From positions 1 through 64,000 of the forward strand of contig NZ_JAKZLF010000019.1 of the NCBI RefSeq assembly GCF_022808855.1: DNA of 64,000 nt. Reading direction: 5' to 3'. Source of the stretch: Anaeromyxobacter soli. GTDB taxonomy: Bacteria; Myxococcota; Myxococcia; Myxococcales; Anaeromyxobacteraceae. Below the pieces are notes generated by a model. The model ran no database searches. It saw nothing but the letters and a program-made list of their open reading frames with translations, and was not told the origin of the DNA. Positions within the stretch are counted from its first letter, which is position 1. Each line of letters opens with the position of its first letter. Of this stretch, positions 38,001 through 45,853 are shown one piece after another. Position numbers and translations under genes: made by a program.

Positions 38001-38308
38001 AGGAGGTCGGAGCGGAGCGCCGGCGCGTCGCGCGCGACGGTGCGGGCGGCGGCCTCGGCGCTCCAGGCGGTGCGGAGGAGCGCGCGGATCGCGAGCGCGG
38101 CGGCGGCGACGATCACCGTGGCCGCCGCGGCGAGCGTCAGGGATCGCACGCCGATGCGGGCGCCGAGGTAGAGCGCCACCGCCCCCGCGAGCAGCACGGC
38201 GAGCCCGGCCGCGAGCCCGAAGCCGAGCGCGGCGAGCAGGACGACGCGGAGCTGTCGGCGCCGCGCCCCGTCGAGGACGCGCGCGATGTCACCGTACGCG
38301 ACGGTCAT
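35072..38308 (-). CDS. DUF4175 membrane protein with long coiled-coil
   Basis: A 1078-residue protein. Three membrane helices (about 22-46, 56-78, 153-171) are followed by beta-rich domains to about 420 and then a long Glu/Lys/Ala-rich helical region (about 450-960) with strong coiled-coil character. The tail (about 990-1045) is Gly-rich. Residues about 258-304 are an Ala/Gly/Glu/Pro-rich insert whose DNA contains a palindromic repeat (37417-37449). DUF4175 proteins accompany MoxR/DUF58/VWA operons; their role is unknown. First gene of the operon; ATG 38308 is followed by a polytopic start. Confidence 0.85.
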   Translation of the reverse strand: MTVAYGDIARVLDGARRRQLRVVLLAALGFGLAAGLAVLLAGAVALYLGARIGVRSLTLAAAATVIVAAAALAIRALLRTAWSAEAAARTVARDAPALRSDLLSSVELAREREAIQASGRYSVALVDAHLARTAEAAQEVDLARAVPDLWARRGGLTLVLALAAHAAAFLLGGSPLAHAYGRVLLGDPPGTPAPAADPITGDIQLTFKYPAYMKREPRTLSGTGGEIRAPKGTEVTLETRADRDVKQAELVIAFDLDPAARGPAEGAQRAGVSAGEEGQPRGGAKEPARGEPGEPRAEPGAAPVKRFALSVGGKRDLRGRLLVTDGGSYRFRYLDGKAVVAEGPPIPIVVEPDAFPEVRITAPERELEVDANARVAIEWQAEDDVGLSEAALVLKRAGGAEERRVLRRQQGLRRDGGVYELDLVAEKLGEGERLDYWLEALDTDTVSGPKKTRTETHTLKIYSEAEHRRQVLENARALFEELVGVLGDRLETLAAGPVTTAERLAPVQALDVRTRHLHERMSDAAREIRRDRAGPREVADALTNVAGAIRSAAGRVAGPRGSVAQAIRVRIRPDASLLRGMAALDGLLDQELEKGALYLEQLLDKRRAEDLVRLAKDLASRRRELASLMERYRASPSEAAKKELLAEIGRMKERVKDLLAQMAELSKGFNDEHMNAEALAELARSKDLVGGLDEVEKLLSKGDVEAAMKALDAMASSMDQMLAGLQRTAGRPDEKAQALMKEMLAFKEQLEKVKAEQEATAGETDQVRAEYRKKLQERVKASEQEVKRLAELAGEARKDVERAAPGISYRSEMEYEQSREALSDLERALGMKEMGAAWETAQRAAPSVERLSRYLEEDAELSRQPALGTPRESIADAHRAVDAAVPKAREIRDALSKMFPDPRSVLPPEAQKRLGELAKKQGALEQKAQGLQQKLGELMQQAPIFPQEAQAQLGESRGHMGEAAAELGNRNPQRGHGEQALALDALARFQKGLEEAAKRQGQGGGGGMGFPFPFGGEQGGGEESGDGREASREKVKIPGAEAYKVPEEFRKDLLDAMRQGAPERYKGEVQRYYEELVK
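37417..37449. repeat. Palindromic repeat inside the DUF4175 gene (family B, copy 1)
   Basis: Arms CCGCTCG and CGAGCGG flank a core with two GGCTCG(C) blocks. It resembles the intergenic elements at 39598-39625 and 43731-43760: all three begin CGCTCG, hold GCTC in the core and end with a GAG-containing arm. It lies in frame within a low-complexity protein segment. Confidence 0.5.
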
Positions 38309-38501
38309 CGGCCCTTTCGTAGAGAAGCCCCCGCCCTCGGCCCGGCGGGTTCAGGGAGGATAACGCGGGGAGGTCCGGGGTGCCCCCGCGGTGTTACGCA
38401 CGGGGCAGGTGTGCGGCGCACCTCTCTGGGAGCGCGCCGTCCAGGGTGTGCTAGTTTTCGCCCTCCGCTTGAATTTACACCCCGGAGCAGCCGTCCGACC
38501 G

Positions 38502-39113
38502 ATGGAAGCTGACGACCTCGCGCTGGTCTCGAAGGCCCAGGCAGGCGATCCCGCCGCCTTTCGCGCGCTCGTCGTCCGCTACCAGAGGAAGGTCTACGCC
38601 GTGGCGCTCGGCATCGTGAAAGACTCGGACCTCGCCTGGGACGTCGCCCAGGAGGCGTTCGTGCGGGTCCACGGGCACCTGGGCGCGTTCGAGGGCAAGT
38701 CCTCGTTCTCGACCTGGCTCTTCCGCATCGCGACGCACCTGTCCATCGACGCCGTCCGGCGCGAGCGCGTCTCGCAGAAGGAGGACGTGGACGAGGTGCG
38801 CGAGAGCGACCTGACCGGCGGCGGCGAGGGCATCCTCGCGACGACGCTCGGGGACGATCCCGCCGAGAACGTGCTCCGCCGCGAGATGGCGGAGAAGATC
38901 CAGGACGCCCTCGCGACCCTGCCCGAGAAGCACCGGACCATCCTCGTGCTGCGCGAGGTGGAGGGGCTCTCCTACGAGGAGCTCGCCGAGCGGCTGGGGA
39001 TCCACAAGGGCACGGTGATGAGCCGGCTCTTCCATGCGCGGAAGAAGATGCAGACCGCGCTGCGCGGCTACGCGGAGCGCAGCGCAGGGGACGACGAGGA
39101 GTCGGCGCCATGA
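38502..39113 (+). CDS. ECF RNA polymerase sigma factor
   Basis: A 203-residue RpoE-type sigma factor. Region 2 covers about 20-90 (WDVAQEAFVRVH and FSTWLFRIATHLSIDAVRRE), and region 4 about 140-190 (LPEKHRTILVLREVEGLSYEE, then a helix-turn-helix with HKGTVMSRLFHARK). It overlaps the anti-sigma gene by 4 nt. ATG 38502 is used; the frame is open back to 38391, but that part is not sigma-like. Divergent from the DUF4175 operon, whose stress signal it may share. Confidence 0.93.
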   Translation: MEADDLALVSKAQAGDPAAFRALVVRYQRKVYAVALGIVKDSDLAWDVAQEAFVRVHGHLGAFEGKSSFSTWLFRIATHLSIDAVRRERVSQKEDVDEVRESDLTGGGEGILATTLGDDPAENVLRREMAEKIQDALATLPEKHRTILVLREVEGLSYEELAERLGIHKGTVMSRLFHARKKMQTALRGYAERSAGDDEESAP

Positions 39114-39586
39114 AGGACTGCGTCCGCTACGCCCCGATGCTCGGCGCGCGCCCGGGAGAGCTCACGGACGAGGAGCGGCGCGCGCTCGACCTCCACCTCC
39201 AGGGCTGCGCCGGCTGCAGCGCCACCGCGGCGGAGCTGGCCGCGCTCGACGGCCTCGTGGGCGAGTCGCTCCTCGCCCGCGCGAACGCCCGGGACTTCGC
39301 GCCGTTCGTGGACCAGGTGATGGCGCGGGTGGGCGCCGCGCCGGGGCTCGCGCCCGCGCGCGGCCGGCGTGGCTTCCTCGGGTGGTTCCGGGCGCACCCG
39401 CGGGCGGCGCTCGCCTCGCTCGTGCCGGTTCTGGCGGCGGTCGCGCTCGTCGTGTACGTTCGCCTCGAAGGCGGCCAGCTCGGCCAGGTGGCCTCCCTCG
39501 AGCTCTCGACCGAGGGCGAGGTGACGATGGTGCTGCAGACGTCGGACGGCCCGGTGGTGCTGCTCGACGACGGGGAGCACTCGTGA
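39110..39586 (+). CDS. Anti-sigma factor with zinc-finger motif
   Basis: A 158-residue membrane anti-sigma factor. The cytoplasmic N terminus has the zinc-binding HLQGCAGC (His29, Cys33, Cys36) plus Cys4. A single helix (about 103-124) leads to a short extracytoplasmic tail of about 35 residues. It should hold the sigma factor encoded just upstream, with which it is coupled through an ATGA overlap. Confidence 0.88.
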   Translation: MKDCVRYAPMLGARPGELTDEERRALDLHLQGCAGCSATAAELAALDGLVGESLLARANARDFAPFVDQVMARVGAAPGLAPARGRRGFLGWFRAHPRAALASLVPVLAAVALVVYVRLEGGQLGQVASLELSTEGEVTMVLQTSDGPVVLLDDGEHS

Positions 39587-39597
39587 CTCGATGCCGC

Positions 39598-39625
39598 CGC
39601 TCGTGCTTCGACAGGCTCACGAGCG
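39598..39625. repeat. Palindromic intergenic repeat (family B, copy 2)
   Basis: Perfect 8-bp arms CGCTCGTG / CACGAGCG around CTTCGACAGGCT. It fills the gap between the anti-sigma gene and the next gene. The core resembles dispersed elements seen in other GC-rich genomes. Confidence 0.6.
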
Positions 39626-39650
39626 GGCCTGCGAAGCTTCAGGAGACCCG

Positions 39651-40091
39651 GTGACCCGCACGCTCTTCGCCGCGACCCTCGGCGCCCTCCTCGCGATCGG
39701 CGCCGCCCTGCCCACGGCCGCCCACGCCGAAGTGCCGGTCAGGGTTCGCGTCATCAAGGGCTCGCGGCAGGGACCGGCCAAGGTCGATCCCCGCCTCGAG
39801 GACCTGCGCCGCCAGCTCTCGCCGCTCGCCTACGTCCGCTGGGATCAGGTGAGCGAGCACCGGATGGAGCTCGACCGCGGCCGGACGCAGTTCGTCGAGC
39901 TGCCGGGCGGCGAGACCGCCGCGCTCACGCTGCAGGAGCGGCACGGCGACACGGTGACGTTCGAGGTGGCGCTCACCTCGCGGAACACCCAGTCCCGCCT
40001 GACCGTGCAGAAGGGCCAGCGCATCGTGCACCAGGTCACCGGCGAGAAGAAGGGCGAGGCCCTCTTCCTCACCGTGAATGCCTGGCCGTAG
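39651..40091 (+). CDS. Secreted protein, third gene of the ECF sigma operon
   Basis: A 146-residue protein with a signal peptide of about 28 residues ending AAHAE. The mature 118 residues are beta-rich and have no Cys. I do not recognise the family. GTG 39651 follows GGAGA. Its position 64 nt after the anti-sigma gene on the same strand suggests it is part of, or controlled by, the sigma factor unit. Confidence 0.75.
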   Translation: MTRTLFAATLGALLAIGAALPTAAHAEVPVRVRVIKGSRQGPAKVDPRLEDLRRQLSPLAYVRWDQVSEHRMELDRGRTQFVELPGGETAALTLQERHGDTVTFEVALTSRNTQSRLTVQKGQRIVHQVTGEKKGEALFLTVNAWP

Positions 40092-40212
40092 GGGGGGGGT
40101 CGGGCCTTGAGCCACCTGGCTCGAGCGTCATGACGACCGCGTACGAGCTCCAATCGGCACGGCGCGGGCGCGACTCGAAATCGAGCGCTTTTGCGTAGCG
40201 ACGCTCTTCGCG

Positions 40213-41340
40213 TCAGTTCCCCTGGAGCACGTTCTGGCCGCGGTTGGCGAGATCGACGCTCTGCCAGATGCCCTGGATGGTCGGGAGGATCTGCGTCACC
40301 ACGCGGTTCCAGTTGGTGAGGCCGTACGGCGCCACGTAGACGACGTCGAGCGGCTCGAGCTGGAACTGGGTGGCGAGCAGCATGGCGTCGGCGCTCGAGG
40401 CGTTCAGACGGTACACGCGCGGCGCGTCGTAGCGGCCCCGAAAGACGTACACCTCGCCCGGGTTCGAGGACACCGCCGAGAAGCCCTCGGAGTCGCCGAT
40501 CGCCTCGGCGAGCGTCATCCTGCCGCGCGCCATGAGCTTCGACGACTGGCGCATCACCTCGCCGAGCACGAAGACCTTGTTCTCCTCGCGCGAGGGCACG
40601 TGCAGCACGTCGCCGTCCTTGAGGAGCCAGTTCTGCGAGCGATCGCCCTCGTCGTAGAAGGCCTGCAGGTCGAGCCGGTAGGTTCGGCCTTCGCGGGTGA
40701 GCGCGACGCCCCGCGTCCAGGCGCCGGGGGCGAGCCCGCGGCAGGCGGCGATGGCGTCCTGCACGCGCAGCGGCACGTCGCTGATCGGCAGCGTGGTGGG
40801 CTGCACCACCTCGCCCGTCACCTCCACGCGCTGCCCGCGAAACGCGGCGATGCGCACGTCGAGCTGCGGGTTCTCGATGTACTTGCGCAGCCGCTCGGCG
40901 ATGAGGACGCGGACCTCGGGGAGGGTCTTGCCGCCGACCTCGATCACCCCGACGTGCGGGTAGAACATCGTCCCGTCTGCCTGCACCGCGTTGCCGAAGG
41001 TCTCCGCCGCACGGAACTCGCCGGCCGGGATGGTGAGCTCCGGGTGATCCCACACGATGACGGACAGCACGTCGTACGGCGCGATGCGGTACTGCCAGCT
41101 CGCGGCCTCGTCGGCGAGCGGGTCCTTCGGGCGTGCGCTCGCGGCGCGGACGCGCGCCTCGGCCTGCTCGACGAGCACCTTGGACGAGATGGGGACGATG
41201 GCGATGGGCTGCTCGGCGGTGCCGCGCGCCTCGAGCTTGTCCGGCTTGAACTGGAGGCCGGGAGAGATCGAGCGGCAGCCCGTGGCGAGCAGCGCGAGCG
41301 CGGCGAGGCCGAGGACGGTCGGGCGAGCGAGCGCGTTCAA
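40213..41340 (-). CDS. OPX polysaccharide export lipoprotein (Wza-like), first copy
   Basis: A 375-residue lipoprotein: LLATGCRS gives the lipobox. The export domain begins with YRIAPYDVLSVIVWDHPELT, then SLBB-like blocks VEVTGEVVQPTTLPI and VFVLGEVMRQSSKLM. A C-terminal amphipathic segment (about 335-365) could form the outer-membrane helix barrel, as in Wza. The TTG start overlaps the phosphatase stop by 4 nt. Its job is to export the polysaccharide made by this locus through the outer membrane; a second OPX protein is at 61142-62779. Confidence 0.88.
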   Translation of the reverse strand: MNALARPTVLGLAALALLATGCRSISPGLQFKPDKLEARGTAEQPIAIVPISSKVLVEQAEARVRAASARPKDPLADEAASWQYRIAPYDVLSVIVWDHPELTIPAGEFRAAETFGNAVQADGTMFYPHVGVIEVGGKTLPEVRVLIAERLRKYIENPQLDVRIAAFRGQRVEVTGEVVQPTTLPISDVPLRVQDAIAACRGLAPGAWTRGVALTREGRTYRLDLQAFYDEGDRSQNWLLKDGDVLHVPSREENKVFVLGEVMRQSSKLMARGRMTLAEAIGDSEGFSAVSSNPGEVYVFRGRYDAPRVYRLNASSADAMLLATQFQLEPLDVVYVAPYGLTNWNRVVTQILPTIQGIWQSVDLANRGQNVLQGN

Positions 41341-41783
41341 GGCACCCTCCAGAACGCGCGGTCGAAGTCCTCGAGGCCGCGCTCGATGAGCGCCAGGGCC
41401 GACTCGAAGGAAGCACGGGGCAGGTGGTACGGATCCGGCACGTCGAACCCTCCGAACTTTCCGATGCGGTGCACGCGGCCGCGCGCAGAGGGCGCCATGG
41501 CCTCGATCTGCCGCTGGTGGGCCGACTCCATCACGAGCACGAGGTCCGCCGCCGCAAGCATCTCGGGGGTGAGCTGCCGCGCCCGGTGGGGCGTGAGGTC
41601 GATCCCGCGCTCCGCCAGGAGGGCCACCGCGATCGGGTCGGCGCCCCGTCCCTCGAGCGCGCCCAGCCCCGCCGACTCCACACGGCCACGCCCCCGCGCC
41701 GCGAACCGCGCGCGCAGGAGGGCCTCCGCCATGGGGCTCCGGCAGATGTTGCCGACGCACACGATCAGAACCCGGTCGAGCAT
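41337..41783 (-). CDS. Low-molecular-weight protein tyrosine phosphatase
   Basis: A 148-residue Wzb/Etp-type phosphatase. The P-loop CVGNICRSP has nucleophile Cys9 and Arg15, and the catalytic Asp is in DVPDPYHLP near residue 120. It dephosphorylates the BY-kinase of capsule export systems. No kinase domain is present in the chain-length protein of this locus, so its partner must be elsewhere. It is coupled to the OPX gene. ATG 41783. Confidence 0.93.
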   Translation of the reverse strand: MLDRVLIVCVGNICRSPMAEALLRARFAARGRGRVESAGLGALEGRGADPIAVALLAERGIDLTPHRARQLTPEMLAAADLVLVMESAHQRQIEAMAPSARGRVHRIGKFGGFDVPDPYHLPRASFESALALIERGLEDFDRAFWRVP

Positions 41784-41936
41784 GGCGTGCGCTGAAGGAG
41801 AGTTCCGTGGTGGCTTACTCGCCTCTCTGGGACTCGAGCGTGCTTGGCTGCCTGCCTCCCCTGCGCGAAGGTCGATGTCCGCCGTGCCAATGTCACCGCC
41901 CGTTCGGAGTGCCACCTCCAAATGGTGCGCGCGAGG

Positions 41937-43682
41937 CTAACCAGCGCGCAGCTGACGCTCGACGAGCCGCTGGTACAGGCCGCCACGCGCCACGAGCTCG
42001 CGATGGGGGCCAGACTCCACAATCAAGCCACCCTCGATCACCACCACGCGATCGGCGCTCGCGACCGTCGAGAGCCGGTGGGCGATGATCACGGTGGTGC
42101 GGCCGGTCATGAGACGCGCGAGCGCGTCCTTCACGAGCGCCTCGGATTCCGCATCGAGGGCGCTCGTCGCCTCGTCCAGGAGGAGGATGCGCGGGTCCTT
42201 GAGGACGGCGCGAGCGATGGCGAGCCGCTGGCGCTGGCCGCCGGAGAGCTGCTGACCGCGCTCGCCCACCCGCGTCGCGTAGCCCTCCGGGAACCCGCGC
42301 ACGAAGGCGTCCGCGTGGGCTGCGCGGCAGGCTGCCACGACCTCCTCGTGCGTCGCGTCCGGCCGGCCGTAGCGCACGTTCTCCTCCACCGAGGCCGAGA
42401 AGAGCGTGGGCTCCTGCGGGACGACGCCGAACTGCGCCCGCAGCCAGGTGGGGTCGAGGGAGCGTAGGTCATGGCCGTCGAGCGTGAGCCGCCCGGCGAG
42501 CGGGTCGTAGAGCCGGCCGAGGAGCGCCGCGACGGTGGACTTGCCTGAGCCGGAGGGGCCGACGAGCGCGACCACCTCGCCCGGAGCGATGTGGAGGTCG
42601 ATCCCGCCCAGCACCTCGACGTCGGGGCGGCTCGGGTAGGAGAAGCGCACGCCCTCGAGCGCGATCCGCCCGTCGCAGCGCGCCGGCTGGAGGCCGCCGG
42701 CGACGGGCATCTCCGGCACGCGATCCATGAGCGCGAACACCCGCTCCGCCGCGCCGATGCCCTTCATCGCCTCGGCCCACAGGTCGGCGAGGCCGCCGAG
42801 GCTCATGGCGATGAGGAGCGTGTAGACGAGGAACGCGGTGAGGGCACCAGGCGTGAGGTCACCGCGCGCGACGAGCTGGCCGCCGTAGCCGAGCACCGCG
42901 GCGATGGCGAGGTAGACGCCCGCCGAGGCCCCGCCCATGAAGAGCGAGCCCGCCCGCGCCCGGCGTCGTGCGGCGTCGTAGGAGGAGGCGATGGCGGCGT
43001 CGTAGCGGCCGCGCTCGGCGGGCTCGGCGTTGAAGGCCCGCACCGTGCGCATCGCGGAGAGCGACTCCTCCGCGACGTGGGAGGCGTCGGCGAGCGCGTC
43101 CTGGTAGCGGCGCGCGAGCGCACGGACCTTGCGACCGTAGAACACCGAACCGACCGCGATGGGCGGCACGACGAGCAGCATCACCACGGTGAGTCGCGGG
43201 GAGGTGACGAAGAGGAGCCCGATGCCGCCGAGCGCGGTGATGGCGTGGCGGAAGACCATCGACACGTTCGCCGCGACGAGGCTCTGGATGGTGGCGGAGT
43301 CGGTGCCCAGGCGCGAGATGAGCTCGCCGGTGCGGGAGGCGTCGAAGAAGCCGATCTCCTGATCGAGGAGGCTCCTGTAGAGCCGCTCGCGCACGCGCCG
43401 CACGCCACGCTCGCCCGCGAGCGAGAAGAGGAGGTGCCGCCCCGCTATCGCGAGACCCTGGACGACGGCGATGACCGCGAGCACGCCCGCCGCCCGGGTG
43501 ACCGCGCGCGGATCCTTCCCCGCGATGGCGCCGTCCACGATGAGCCGGATGCCCTGCGGGTACACGAGCGAGAGCGCCGCACCAGCGACCAGCAGGACGG
43601 TGCCGAGCGAGAGCGCCGGCAGCTCCTCGCGCAGGAGGCCGCCCAGGCGGCGGAGGACGGAGGTGGGCGGGCGGGCGGGCAT
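41937..43682 (-). CDS. ABC exporter, fused membrane and ATPase domains
   Basis: A 581-residue half-transporter of the MsbA/lipid-exporter type. Six helices fill about 1-310; the ATPase domain has Walker A GPSGSGKST, the Q loop, signature LSGGQRQR, Walker B ILLLDEATS and a switch His in AHRLST. It probably flips a lipid or lipid-linked sugar; position between the export lipoprotein and sugar genes suggests a role in the envelope polymer. Start ATG 43682 lies about 10 nt after a TTATGA -10-like element. Confidence 0.9.
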   Translation of the reverse strand: MPARPPTSVLRRLGGLLREELPALSLGTVLLVAGAALSLVYPQGIRLIVDGAIAGKDPRAVTRAAGVLAVIAVVQGLAIAGRHLLFSLAGERGVRRVRERLYRSLLDQEIGFFDASRTGELISRLGTDSATIQSLVAANVSMVFRHAITALGGIGLLFVTSPRLTVVMLLVVPPIAVGSVFYGRKVRALARRYQDALADASHVAEESLSAMRTVRAFNAEPAERGRYDAAIASSYDAARRRARAGSLFMGGASAGVYLAIAAVLGYGGQLVARGDLTPGALTAFLVYTLLIAMSLGGLADLWAEAMKGIGAAERVFALMDRVPEMPVAGGLQPARCDGRIALEGVRFSYPSRPDVEVLGGIDLHIAPGEVVALVGPSGSGKSTVAALLGRLYDPLAGRLTLDGHDLRSLDPTWLRAQFGVVPQEPTLFSASVEENVRYGRPDATHEEVVAACRAAHADAFVRGFPEGYATRVGERGQQLSGGQRQRLAIARAVLKDPRILLLDEATSALDAESEALVKDALARLMTGRTTVIIAHRLSTVASADRVVVIEGGLIVESGPHRELVARGGLYQRLVERQLRAG

Positions 43683-43730
43683 CGGGCGGGAGTCATAACG
43701 CGGGAAAACTCCGCTCGCCCTCACCAGCCC

Positions 43731-43760
43731 CGCTCGCGGTTCGGCAAGCTCGCCGCGAGT
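43731..43760. repeat. Palindromic intergenic repeat (family B, copy 3)
   Basis: Arms CTCGCGG (43733-43739) and CCGCGAG (43753-43759) flank TTCGGCAAGCTCG. The core matches copy 2 at most positions (TTCGACAGGCTCA). It lies in the 134-nt gap between the dehydratase stop and the ABC exporter start. Confidence 0.5.
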
Positions 43761-43816
43761 GTTACGCGAATTCCGAACGCGAGCCGAAGCTGGTAGGCCT
43801 CTCGACTCGCGAACCG

Positions 43817-45805
43817 TCAGCGAGTGGCGATGACCTTGAGCGGCGGGTCCCACGCGAGCGGCGGAAGGGACTCCCCCGGCTGCAGCCGATTGTTTGCCGG
43901 TCGGGGATCGCTCGGCAGCGGGGTGTCGCACGGCAGCGTTGGGCGGAACTCCGGCACGATCTCCGCGAACTTGCGGCGAATGTCGTCGGGCGCGGCGTCG
44001 GAGAGCGCCCCGAGCTCACTAACGTGCCGCAACAGCGGCTCCCACGCGTGCGGGCGGAAGCGGCCGACGAAGATCTTGGGGTGCCGCGTCTTGGCGGCGT
44101 TCTCGGAGTGCACCGACAGCTCCTCGAACAGCTTCTCGCCGGGGCGCACGCCGGTGTACTCGATCTCGATGTCCACCCCAGGCTCGTAGCCGCAGAGGGA
44201 GATGAGATCGCGGGCGAGATCCGAGATCTTCACGGGCTCGCCCATGTCGAGGATGAAGATCTCGCCGCCTGCCCCCATGGACCCGGCCTGGAGCACGAGC
44301 TGGCTCGCCTCCGGGATGGTCATGAAGTAGCGCTGCATCTCCGGGTGCGTGACGGTCACCGGGCCGCCGGCCGCGATCTGCTCCTTGAAGATCGGGATGA
44401 CGCTCCCGGTGGAGCCGAGCACGTTCCCGAACCGGACGGTCACGAACCGCGTCCGCGATCGCTGCGAGAGTCCCTGGACGTAGATCTCGGCCACGCGCTT
44501 CGAGACGCCCATCACGGAGGTCGGGTTCACCGCCTTGTCCGTGGAGATCATGACGAAGCGATCGACCCCGTACTGATCCGAGAGGTCGGCGAGCGTCTTC
44601 GTCCCGAAGACGTTGTTCTTCACGGCCTCGCCTGGGTTCCACTCCATCATCGGCACGTGCTTGTGCGCGGCCGCGTGCAGCACCACGTCCGGCCGGTGCT
44701 CCGCGAACACCTTGTGCATCCGGACCTCGTCGCCGACGTCCGCGATGCACGCCACGAGCGAGAGGTCGGGAAAGCGCTCCTGGAGCTCCCGGTGGATCTG
44801 GAAGAGGTTGTTCTCGCCGTGCTCGACCAGCACGAGGCGCTCGGGCCCGAACCGACAGACCTGGCGGCAAAGCTCCGATCCGATGGAACCTCCCGCGCCC
44901 GAGACCATCACCACCCGGCCCGCCATGACCTCGGAGATGGCAGCCATGTCGAGCTGGACGGGATCGCGGCCGAGGAGGTCCTCGATGGCGACCTCGCGGA
45001 GCTGGCTCACCGTGACGCGGCCGTCGATGAGATCACCGATCCCCGGGATCGTCCGGAAACGGACGCCGGCGGCCTTGCAGGCCGCGACCATGCGCCGCAT
45101 TTGCGCGCCGGTCGCCGAGGGCACCGCGATGAGCACCTCGTCCACCGCAAAGTCGGCGGCGACCGTGGGGAGATCCTCGATCGTGCCGACCACGCGCACG
45201 CCGTGGATCTGCGCCCCCCGCTTGTGCGGGCTGTCGTCGAGGACACCCACCGCGTCCCAGCGCTCCTGACGCGCGTGGATCTCGCGGAGCAACGTCTCGC
45301 CGGCATCGCCGGCGCCGATGACGAGAACGCGCTGCCGCCGCTCCTGGCCTGCGGTGTGGAGACGCCGTCTCAGCGCCCGCGTCGCGAACCGCAGACCTCC
45401 GACGAGCGTGATCGCGGTCAACCACTCGATCGCCGGGACCGAACGGGGGAACCCCTCGAACCCGGCGAACAGGAAGACCGAGAAGAGCAGGGTCCCGACC
45501 GTCGTCGCCTGTACGAGTGCGACGAGATCCGGCGCGCCCGTGTATCGCCACAGGCCACGGAAGAGCCCGAGCGCGTGGAAGCTCGCGACGCGGGCGGCGA
45601 GAAGCACTGGGAGCCAGACCGCGAGGTCGATGGCCTGATCCGCGGGGATCCTGAAGTCGAACCGAAGGTTTAGCGCGATGAGGAGCGCCGACGTCCACAA
45701 CGCCATGTGGGCGCCGATGACGGCCACACGACGTGCAGCGACCCTAAGTGCGACCCCCCGGTCAGTCACGGCGGAATGTGTACCAGAAGAAGCTCGGTCA
45801 CGCAT
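43817..45805 (-). CDS. Membrane nucleotide-sugar 4,6-dehydratase (CapD/WbpM type)
   Basis: A 662-residue protein. Four N-terminal helices (about 24-130) are followed by a Rossmann-like domain (VLVIGAGDAGETLLRE) and the catalytic SDR domain (VMVSGAGGSIGSELC) with MISTDKAVNPTSVMGVSK, which has the Met/Lys pair of the WbpM family instead of Tyr-x-x-x-Lys. It should turn UDP-GlcNAc into a 4-keto-6-deoxy sugar for the DegT aminotransferase encoded 48 nt upstream in the same operon. C terminus ends about residue 640 in a flexible tail. ATG 45805. Confidence 0.92.
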   Translation of the reverse strand: MRDRASSGTHSAVTDRGVALRVAARRVAVIGAHMALWTSALLIALNLRFDFRIPADQAIDLAVWLPVLLAARVASFHALGLFRGLWRYTGAPDLVALVQATTVGTLLFSVFLFAGFEGFPRSVPAIEWLTAITLVGGLRFATRALRRRLHTAGQERRQRVLVIGAGDAGETLLREIHARQERWDAVGVLDDSPHKRGAQIHGVRVVGTIEDLPTVAADFAVDEVLIAVPSATGAQMRRMVAACKAAGVRFRTIPGIGDLIDGRVTVSQLREVAIEDLLGRDPVQLDMAAISEVMAGRVVMVSGAGGSIGSELCRQVCRFGPERLVLVEHGENNLFQIHRELQERFPDLSLVACIADVGDEVRMHKVFAEHRPDVVLHAAAHKHVPMMEWNPGEAVKNNVFGTKTLADLSDQYGVDRFVMISTDKAVNPTSVMGVSKRVAEIYVQGLSQRSRTRFVTVRFGNVLGSTGSVIPIFKEQIAAGGPVTVTHPEMQRYFMTIPEASQLVLQAGSMGAGGEIFILDMGEPVKISDLARDLISLCGYEPGVDIEIEYTGVRPGEKLFEELSVHSENAAKTRHPKIFVGRFRPHAWEPLLRHVSELGALSDAAPDDIRRKFAEIVPEFRPTLPCDTPLPSDPRPANNRLQPGESLPPLAWDPPLKVIATR

Positions 45806-45853
45806 AGTGGCAGCCGCGTCGCCCGAGCACAGGACGCGGCCGCAGCCTCGCCG

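Noticed and set aside
35381-38512. A 1043-codon open frame on the plus strand.
   Set aside because: It is antisense to the DUF4175 gene, composed mostly of Leu, Arg, Glu and Ala, and has no motif.
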